Source: Lasioglossum baleicum (Eukaryota > Arthropoda > Insecta > Hymenoptera > Halictidae). Taken from it: a stretch of DNA of 64,000 bases. The stretch is from NCBI RefSeq assembly GCF_051020765.1, contig NC_134941.1:6944001-7008000 (forward strand), read 5' to 3'. Position numbers and translations under genes: made by a program. Below are positions 56,270 to 64,000 of the stretch, piece after piece. The notes beneath the pieces were generated by a model. The model ran no database searches and was not told where the DNA came from. It saw only the letters and a program-made list of their open reading frames with translations. Positions within the stretch are counted from its first letter, which is position 1; every line of letters starts with the position of its first letter.

Positions 56270-57200
56270 TAATAAAAACTCGTACCTCAAGAAACTTTTG
56301 GGAACACGTTCCCACGTGCTGTCTTTTTGTCCACGAGTGTATTGACGAAATTCGCAACCGGTTGACCAGAGCTTGTAGCTGTGCGAATGTGTCGGTGACC
56401 ATTCTAAAAGACGACGGGAGCACGGCGGGAACATCGAATCTCTGCTCCCATTCCTAATTATGTCGTAATGAAAATAAATCGTTGCATTTGTACGGGCGGC
56501 GCGGCTCTTCGGACATTCGCAAATCGTTTCCCTCTTCCGCTTCCTCTTCTGCGCGGAGCAGAGGGCCGCTCGTTTTCTTCCGGGCTCCACACGCCACCTG
56601 TTTGATTCTCTCCGAGGTACACCGCTATCTATTTGTCTATTTCGGCGTTTTCTACAGCCCGGGGTTGGGACAAGGGGGGTTCCTATCCCCTCCTTGCCGC
56701 GTCTTCGACAGTATTCAACCTCCGTGTCTTGTACCCTCAAGCTCACCCCGGCGCTCGGCTGTCCCGCTTGAACAATCAATTCCAATTTCACGGAAATCTC
56801 TTTTAAATCTTGCATTTTCCGTGCTCCAACCCGAGACCCCGGTTGTCCGTCTGGGACTTCCGTTGACGGACACGTTTCCCCGTGACTCGAACAACGTGGA
56901 ATGCCCGCAGCGATAATCTTTACCGTGATAGTTTCTGTTGTTGACTTGTTGCGCGATCGACGTCGAATCAATTTTTAGCTCCGTACCTCGCTCGCTGCGA
57001 TCATATTTACTGCGAGACGCAGTCCTCCTTTTCTAGTGAAAGTCAAGCTTTCGTTATTCCTGCTCTGTTACGGTTGAAATCTTGAAATTTAATTTCACGA
57101 TCGTCGTGCTACGAAAATATGTTCCTCAACATTTTAAAGGCATTATTTACTTTGGTTGTGAAATGGCAAAGTTCTCCGACATTCTTTGGACACCATGTAT
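56270..57200. other. Unique, GC-richer stretch
   Basis: The longest minus-strand frame of the window (238 codons, 56255-56971) is here, with a 144-codon frame opposite it on the plus strand. The minus-strand product starts inside GC-rich DNA, ends inside the dispersed repeat, and has no hydrophobic pattern or motif I recognise. The repeat overlap argues against a gene. Confidence 0.45.
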
Positions 57201-57288
57201 AATAAACCTGCCGACCATAATAGTGTTTCTTGATTAAAACGCTTCATGAAATTTTCATGCTAAAATCAAACATTTCATGTGCAACCTA
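57201..57288 (-). mobile_element. Right-end fragment of the mariner-like element
   Basis: AATAAACCTGCCGACCATAA, TTCTTGATTAAAACG and TTTCATGTGCAACCTAAT follow the same order as 53953-54044. The left end is missing. Confidence 0.65.
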
Positions 57289-57901
57289 ATATTATACGCA
57301 CCGAAATTCGATATTATAGTATACTGTATTTTTTAATTAACTGTTATCAATCTACATATAATATATACAACAATATGAAAAAGTTAGATACAACTAGCGA
57401 ATTTCGTATTGTTTTATTAATTGCATTCTGTAATTTCTTTATGCAAAATAAAAGCGTTTGTATTAATTGCAACACATAGAAACCATTAGAACACGTACAA
57501 TCTTTAAGTTTATTTAATCATTATACGGAATAATGAAAAATGTGTTAAGTATAATATAAAAATATATTTGTACTTACGTTTTATGTAAAAATAAGCGCAA
57601 AAATTTTCATCGCTTCGATAATGATAAACAGTGTAACATCTCGAAACGACAGTAATTGATACAGAGATAATAGTTCTCGAAAGTGCTAGACAATTTTAAT
57701 TCTTTATTGGCCAGAGGGTGCGGCCTAATTGCTGCAGTTCAGACAGTAGTATGGTTAATCGAAGAGTGCGAACATGCAGAAAACTGAATGAACAATTATG
57801 GTACCGTATCACAGGTTTGAAAAATTGAATCTCCCAAATTCGGAATTTTTGAAGACTTTTCCAGAAAGCTCTTCAAAATTTCACTCAAACAATCATTTAA
57901 A
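57289..57901. other. AT-rich spacer
   Basis: Nothing certain. TTTCTTTATGCAAAATAAAA near 57436 resembles the start of the TAGACTGCGG hAT family but lacks the defining end. Confidence 0.5.
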
Positions 57902-58070
57902 ATGTAATCCTGAAAATGTTCTTACATATAATTGAAAATATAATTCCCAAAATATTCTTACATATCATTGAAAATATAATTCCCAAAATATTCTTACATA
58001 AAGTTGAAAATATAATATAATTCTCAAAATATTCTTACATAAAGTTGAAAATATAATTCTTCACAAATTC
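57902..58070. repeat. Minisatellite with a ~37-bp unit
   Basis: About four and a half copies of a unit containing AATATTCTTACATA and TTGAAAATATAATTC follow each other, each differing slightly. Confidence 0.85.
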
Positions 58071-58344
58071 TTGAATAACAAATTTGATAGTTCAATTTAT
58101 GATAGAATCTTAAGAAATTCGTGACTAAATTGAAAACATAGTTCAAAAACAGAATTTTTTTAAAAACTTCGATAAACATAGTTGAATGTTTTTCCTTTTT
58201 CTAGTATCTTTAATATTCCAGTAAAGTGGCAACAGGCACAAGGGAAAGAACAGGTGCACGCAAATCCACATTCTCGCTGGTTTATTCGTTTATTTACCTT
58301 CATTTCTAATCTATCGGTAAGAACAGCAATAGTATAATATTAAT

Positions 58345-58371
58345 GATAATAATAATAATAATAATAATAAT
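58345..58371. repeat. (AAT)n microsatellite
   Basis: Visible trinucleotide run. Confidence 0.9.
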
Positions 58372-58692
58372 GTGACGCAGTATTATATACAACTAAAAAG
58401 AAACTCTTACAAGGTAGGTGGCTTAGGAAAATATTTCACACAGACGGGTATCAATGGAATTCGAAATAGAGAGATTTAAAAACAACAATCGATCCGCGTT
58501 TCTTTACAACCGTTCGAATTTCATCGATCTTTACACAGCGACGAAAGAAGCGTATAGTAATCGAGGGAGAATCAGATCACCTAGTCTCGCAGTAAAGCTA
58601 CGTTTCCACTTGAGAATATTTCACCGAAATCATTCGTATCAAGAGAGTGTAGAAACTATCCTAGAGGAGGTGAAACTGGCTCTGTTCCATGT

Positions 58693-58758
58693 CTGTCCGT
58701 TGTCTGTCCGTTGTCTGTCCGTTGTCTGTCCGTTGTATGTCCGTTGTATGTCCGTTCT
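58693..58758. repeat. Minisatellite, six copies of an 11-bp unit
   Basis: CTGTCCGTTGT occurs four times, then two variants beginning ATGTCCGTT, without spacers. Confidence 0.9.
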
Positions 58759-59509
58759 ACCCTTGGGGACTACAGCTGCTCACTATAGTCCGCTCTCAGC
58801 TAAACACAGGCGCGGAGCTACTCTCGATAATGACTCTCGTGTGGACACACGGCATAACACTCGACCCAAACCCGATTCCCCCGTTCCACGGACACAGCTG
58901 TCGTGTACACACACACATCGATAGAAGAACATTGATAGTAATGAATAAATATTATGTGCAGTAAGTATCCTTTTAGAACAAGTCCCGCCGCCAGCCGATT
59001 AGTTAGTCTACGGAACGCTATCCCGTGCGGTCGAACGAAATAGAAAAGAGAAACGTCTCGGACGTATGTATGTTACAATAAAGCTTATTTTACAAAGATC
59101 AGCGGACAAGCTCCAGGCAGCAACAACTTTTCACGCGGCGACCCGGATACAACGTTGCACAAAATGCCATTCCAGCACTCGAAAATCCAGTTTCCGATCT
59201 TCCATTTCTGATACACAGCTTCGCCAGTAGTTCGAGAACATTATTATTATTTTTCACATTGTGCAAAATTCACAATAATTAACCGAACTTAGCCGGGATG
59301 TTCTCCTAAACTTTGACTAATGATTGCGATAAGTGTTCGTGCCTAATTAAAATGTTTGCTTCGGGTAGGCGGGACGAGATCAATGTTATTAGAAAATATG
59401 GAAATATATTGCTGTTCAAAGATTGTTTGCTCTTGTGTGCGCTTTTTTATGAAAATAGCTACGTCCACACTGAAGATTGATGTTGCATGTGTCATGAAAT
59501 AGAATGGAA

Positions 59510-59799
59510 GGCTGCTTTTTACTTTACCGTACTCAAAATTTGTGCCTTTCTCCTACGAATTATGATGTATTTGGTATGTAATTCTGTAGATTTGTACCCG
59601 GCGCGGATGCAGATCGAAGTTTCGAACCTCTAGGATCAATAGTTGAGGAGATATGGTCGCTTGAAGTTGAGCATTTTTGACAGGGTAAGGGTGTCGCCGT
59701 GCGCCATATTGATTTGTAACGAAAACCAATATGACGGCACCCTTACCTGTCAAGAAACTGGAAATATGCTCAACTTTAAGCGGCCATATCTTCTCAAGT
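59510..59799. mobile_element. Foldback element, GGCTGCTCTTTAC family (copy F4), right-truncated
   Basis: GGCTGCTTTTTACTTTACCG begins a full left arm. The right arm starts (CCAATATGACGGCACCC, then CAACTTTAAGCGGCCATAT) but stops after about 70 bp. The central GATCGCGCGCC block is reduced. Confidence 0.8.
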
Positions 59800-61935
59800 T
59801 TACCCGAATGGAAGAATCGACAAGAGTCAACAAAAAGTCGCTCCATGTTGTTTCGGTGTGGGCATAGCTTAAGGTTTGCATTTCCAAGAATGATTTAATG
59901 CTTCGAATAAGAGATTGGCCAATTTTTCAAAAATAGAATAGTGTTTTCATAACTGAAAACTAAATTTTTATTGAATTGGAGGGTTTTATATGAAAGATAA
60001 TAAAAGTGAATATGGAGAATTTCGCAAACGCGAATTATTAAGTGCCAACGAAGCAACTTAGCGAATCGAAATGGGAAGTATGAAATGTTGAGTGTTATGA
60101 TTTTCGAGCAGTGCAATGGCATTTTGGATCACTATGCGATGGCATGCTGATTCGTTCCGATTCGATTGTTTGCAATGTACACCTTCAACCATCGTTTCAA
60201 TCGTCGACGTGCGAAATTCGTTCGCGACAACGACACACCTAGCGCGCTGCAATTACCGCGGGCTAAATTACCAGCTAAGCGACTTAATTAATTAAGCCTA
60301 AGGACAATGAAGGAGAGCCACCGCGAGATGCGAATGACACGCTCCCGATGAAATACACGATCGTTTCTGTACACACGAATGACGTCACCGATACAACAGC
60401 TGGCTACAGTCGATGATCGTGGAGATTCTCGAGAAAACACGAAGACGAACCCATTCGAAACCACAGTGGACTGTAGAAACATGTACCGAACAATTTCAAG
60501 CAAACTTTCGCATAATTGTAGTCTCTTGATTGGTTTTGGAAAATTTTGCCAAAATTTCTATTATAACGTTTTTGTTTATAATGATTTCCTCGTAAAACTT
60601 TTAACAACATTCTCGTGACATTTTTCCTATTGAAAGGACCCCAAGCGCGATACCATTTCGATCGTATTTACTCGTTTAATTCACGATACAGTGCAGCCTC
60701 GGTCATTCGAACTAATCAGTGGAACAGTTACTGAATTGTAAATTGAGCAAGCAAATATAACGAATTATGTTATGCTTGTTTCAATTAGAAAAATGTCATG
60801 TTGGTCGTTTTGACGGAAAAGCAATTCAAACAAAAATGATTTTTAAACAATCTGATCTCTCGAATAGTAAATCCAATTTTTATTATTACTCTACATATAA
60901 GCGAATTATAGTATGCGTGGAGTTAATGCTTTACAAAAATTAGTTAATACACCATAATTGTACAAAGCTTTGCTCAAAGTTCATCCATGTGTAAATATTT
61001 GCTATGACCACTGTTTGAACTTGAAACAAGTTAGTTGGTGAGAAGGTTCGTGAGCATTTGTCGACATTGTTAACTGTCGGACAGCGGAGTTAAGTTAATG
61101 TTTAAAAATATCATAATTTAATTAAATAATTAATATCTCCTTTTTATGAATCTTTCTTATTTCAATGATTCGGTATTGAATTTCCATTTATTATTGAAAA
61201 TTAAACTAGGAAAGATTCACACAAGTTGTCCGCAGTCTGACAGTTACATGATTGGGGAGCGATTATTCCAAAGTATCCTAAAGTGGAGTTCATCAGCACA
61301 TCGAAAGGAAAGTTAAAATTCGTTAACTAATGTTAAATTAAAAATTAGATTATTTACTCTAGGTTGTTTGTTATATTTTAACTTACCTCCCATGATTTAC
61401 AAATTTGTTCATGTGCTTGTACTATAGTAATGAACTATTATTAACCTCGTTAAATTAGAATCTCTACCTTCAAACTGAAATTTGATTCAACTTAATTACG
61501 ATAAGTTCCTGGCAATTACAAGAATTAAATAAATTATAAACAATTTCATTATGCTTGGATGATTCCAAATTTCATTCTCTTCTTAAAATAAAAATTTAAT
61601 AAAAAATATATTGCATGAAATATGAGCTTCTGTCGCTCATATTTTAAATTTTCATACGTCACAGTCACAGTACCTCGAGAATTAGATATTCAAAATGCTT
61701 TCGCAAACATTAGTAAAGAAAGAATTTACCTCGTGTTGAATGAAAATAAGATAGGCACACCTCACGTAGCTACGTAACATTAACAATTTATTTACACTTA
61801 CGGTAGAAACGATTACAAATTTGTTCAAAATCATTTTAGTTTCTTTTTTTTGCGTTAACATAAAACCTACACCCGCTGTAATAAAAAGAAAAATAGCGCA
61901 CTAAATGTAATCGATACAATGACAATATGATTTCT
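59800..61935. other. AT-rich spacer
   Basis: No gene is recognised. TACAGTGCAGCCTCGGTC at 60688 looks like a lone Tc1- or pogo-type terminus without a partner. The 60060-60440 part is less AT-rich. Confidence 0.45.
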
Positions 61936-62118
61936 GTGTATATATATATAGTTATATATATATATTTTTTTTTTTATATAACTATATATACATTAAATAT
62001 ATTGTATATAGTTATGTATATAATAACAGATAATCGTGTCTTCTAAATTCATTAAATAATTTTCTTAAATCGTATTTCATTTTATATATATATGTGTGTG
62101 TATATATATATATATATT
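61936..62118. repeat. Two (TA)n-rich tracts
   Basis: The first (61936-61996) folds as TATATAGTTATATA against TATATAACTATATA around a T run. The second (62092-62118) mixes TA and TG dinucleotides. Confidence 0.85.
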
Positions 62119-63069
62119 TGTTTTCTAAGACAATTATGCCTAACCATTCAATTTATCCAATCATACCTCTGCTGTCTTCAGCAATAATAAAACTTGTCTA
62201 GCGAAGAGTCTAAATCTGCGAACTATTATATAATAATTCCATCTTTCTATAAGAGACCTATCGATCGAGTGTACTCTCTTTTCCAAAATTTTCGGAAATT
62301 AGTCTTTGCTTCAAAACCCTATCTTCTGTAAAAAGAAAAACGAAATATTTCGACCTTCTGTTTCTGTAGAGTGGCGAGAACAATTCCGAATTTACATAAA
62401 CATACTGGCGTGATTTAATTTGTGTCTCACCATTCATTTTGCGAGAAAACCAACAATATTATTAAATTCATACTTGCTTTGTAAAAATTTTGTTCAATTG
62501 TGAAAATTTAATTCCCGTTTTCGTTTCCTTGAAAAATGTCAACGAAATATTCAGTTGATTTTCTCTATGGCAATTACACCGTTAATTTTGGAGAATATGT
62601 AAAAATTCAATTGATCATCCATCACAATTTTACTAAAAACTTTCACAATCATATTAACAACAGTGAACGTTGTTACAACTGTAAGATATTTATACAAAGC
62701 CAAACGTCCGCGTACCGATCTGCAGAAACCGGAGTCGCTGATAGTTCGTTCCTGTGATCGATGTAATATAGAACAGTGCTGTCCCTAATCATAGATAAAA
62801 GATTCTCCATCGCGATCGACTCTTTTCAATCTCCCTGATCCCAACCATGCAAAGCAGCGCGTTAACATCATCATCATCACGCGAGCTTCATCGCCGAAAA
62901 TCGACCCACCCTCCTTATCGTCAAAGAAACCGAAACGCGTCAACTGCCATCTGCATGAAACGGGTACACCTCTAGGTCCCCTGTCTTTTACCAGTGAAGT
63001 CGTCCTTTGTTGGCAAAGGTGTGCGCAAGGTGTCGAAAGCGTGCGTAGCAACCGTGGACAACACTGCTC
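62119..63069. other. Possible promoter-proximal region of a rightward gene
   Basis: AT-rich until about 62750, then distinctly GC-richer toward the TATA box at 63070. A (CAT)n run lies at 62867-62881. The 123-codon minus-strand frame at 62785-63156 overlaps the TATA box and resembles no family. Confidence 0.4.
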
Positions 63070-63077
63070 TATATAAA
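63070..63077 (+). promoter_or_regulatory. Candidate TATA box
   Basis: CTCTATATAAACAG gives a consensus-like TATATAAA in a GC-richer context, with a start site expected near 63100. The open frames reaching the right edge lie downstream on the same strand. No matching initiator was identified, so this is a candidate. Confidence 0.4.
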
Positions 63078-63849
63078 CAGAACCCTGCGACGCGTGGATG
63101 AGGACAAAAGCGAGCGAAGTGTGTTCCAGCTTGGCGCCGTCACGCTCTCTGTACATGGTCCGTCGTTGATCGTGCCGAGATCAATCCTTGAAACGGGATC
63201 TTCTACCTGACGCAAGCAAATAGTGGAAAAGAAGTTCGCTGGGAACGCTCCAACTTGTTGCTCCGGAGATAGCAACCGTGTTTCAACGCGTACCTCACGA
63301 TCTTAGCCCCTACAACTGCAGGCACCTATGCGAGTCGTTAGTCGCCTGTCTGATCGGTTAAAACCAGCATCGAAGGTCATTGATAGGTGCCAGCAAACGC
63401 TCCAAGTAGTTTAGACTCTAATCTAATCGCAGTCATCGCAATCCTCTTTCAACTACGTTCCCTATCATCGTTCAAATCGTTCCGACGTCGACAGGGTGTC
63501 AAAACGGTGTCGCACGCGTGATTATCCTGACGGGTTTGTGTGTTTCTAGCTACCTGGTCCCCGCGCATGATTGCCCAGTTACCTGTTGTCCCGTTCCGAC
63601 CCTGTGTCATGATCACTTGATCGAAGTTAGCACCTGGATCGAGACCAACGAAGGACTCCTGTCCGTCGAGAAGACGTTGTCCCCAGCACGCTTCGAAACG
63701 GTCTTCCTCTTCATAGTCGTGAAAACGATGCTCGTCCCATGCTCCACGATGAACGATACCCTCAGCCTAGACGATTGTACGCGAGTCTCAAGATTCTTCA
63801 GCCCTGAGACGCGGAGCAAGTCGCGGTGGAACGACATCCTGCTTCCAGG

Positions 63850-64000
63850 ATGTCCACTTCGGCGACTGGCACGACTCGAGGCGATCGGATCCCCTATTTG
63901 TCCTCACAAGGCGCCGTTTCTTTCCGACTCGCCTCGGCCGCCTCGGCCGCCTCGATCACTTCGAAACCTTCTGACGTTGAGACAGTCGTCGACAAGTCGG
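63850..64000 (+). CDS. Candidate first coding exon, running off the right edge (unknown protein)
   Basis: An ATG at 63850 opens 50 codons with no stop before the window ends. The product begins MSTSATGTTRGDRIPYL and continues rich in Ser, Ala and Thr, like a disordered N-terminus. Third positions are mostly C or G, unlike the AT-rich flanks. The frame is closed upstream by TGA at 63805-63807. About 780 bases upstream is a TATA box, which would imply a long leader with several upstream ATGs or an intron. A competing frame over the same DNA (63422-64000) is open for 193 codons, so the true frame is undecided. No domain is visible and no family is proposed. Confidence 0.35.
   Translation, partial: MSTSATGTTRGDRIPYLSSQGAVSFRLASAASAASITSKPSDVETVVDKS

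Larger units (their letters stand above)
58071..59509. other. Spacer with microsatellite and minisatellite
   Basis: The 156-codon plus-strand frame 58454-58924 spans an 11-bp minisatellite (58693-58758) and ends in CA-rich DNA, so I do not call it a gene. An AATAAA signal at 59077 follows moderately GC-rich sequence and could belong to an untranslated exon, but nothing else supports transcription. Confidence 0.45.

Noticed and set aside
56255..56971. Longest minus-strand open frame, 238 codons
   Set aside because: It ends inside a dispersed repeat, is opposed by a 144-codon frame on the other strand, and shows no motif. GC-rich DNA has few stops, so length alone is weak.
57902..58070. Possible CRISPR-like array
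   Set aside because: The copies are adjacent without unique spacers and the DNA is eukaryotic; it is a minisatellite.
58454..58924. 156-codon plus-strand open frame
   Set aside because: It contains an 11-bp minisatellite and no recognisable domain.

Overview
The window is AT-rich eukaryotic DNA. It has no operons, no dense coding and almost no usable open reading frames. It looks like a long intergenic or intronic stretch of an insect genome, and I infer a hymenopteran (bee-like) one. That inference rests on the transposon families present: mariner ends of the TTAGGTTG type, Tc1-like ends, a transposase fragment of the DUF4817 helix-turn-helix type, TTAA-flanked piggyBac-like miniatures and hAT miniatures. 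Species cannot be named from sequence alone.

I can support no complete protein-coding gene. The only credible gene start is at the extreme right. A TATA box at 63070-63077 precedes a GC-richer stretch, and two overlapping frames run open off the window edge: 63422-64000 with no stop codon, and an ATG-initiated frame from 63850. The remaining 63 kb is a mosaic of two things. One is islands of apparently single-copy DNA, AT-rich or moderately GC-rich, possibly regulatory. The other is a transposon graveyard made almost entirely of short non-autonomous elements. Three decayed transposase relics are recognisable: a DUF4817-type helix-turn-helix at 8534-8863, a zinc finger of hAT type at 16233-16418 and a Tc1 DDE fragment at 38693-38999. 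A fourth, mariner-like, is doubtful (50100-50420).

The standout theme is long palindromes. Five full-length hairpin elements or clear derivatives (70-729, 1442-2100, 22890-23367, 35715-36236, 47172-47822) and one half element (16448-16810) share an internal core but carry different Tc1-like TACAGT ends. A second foldback family occurs at 18426-18853, 23442-23920, 51078-51660 and 59510-59799. A Tc1 copy at 38412-39275 has both termini derived from the same 3' end, which shows directly how such hairpins can arise. A 1-kb palindrome at 40672-41677 belongs to no recognised family. If transcribed, these loci would give long double-stranded RNA.

Nesting is extensive. Two hairpins sit inside a piggyBac-like element (22815-24014), and an uninterrupted copy at 53696-53922 gives the empty site. 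One hairpin sits inside another TTAA element (35628-36397), half a hairpin inside a hAT (15870-16983), a piggyBac miniature inside a mariner (53335-54044), and three elements lie one within another at 48895-50044. Simple tandem duplications (370-bp, 166-bp and 120-bp units), microsatellites and two dispersed inverted repeat pairs complete the content.
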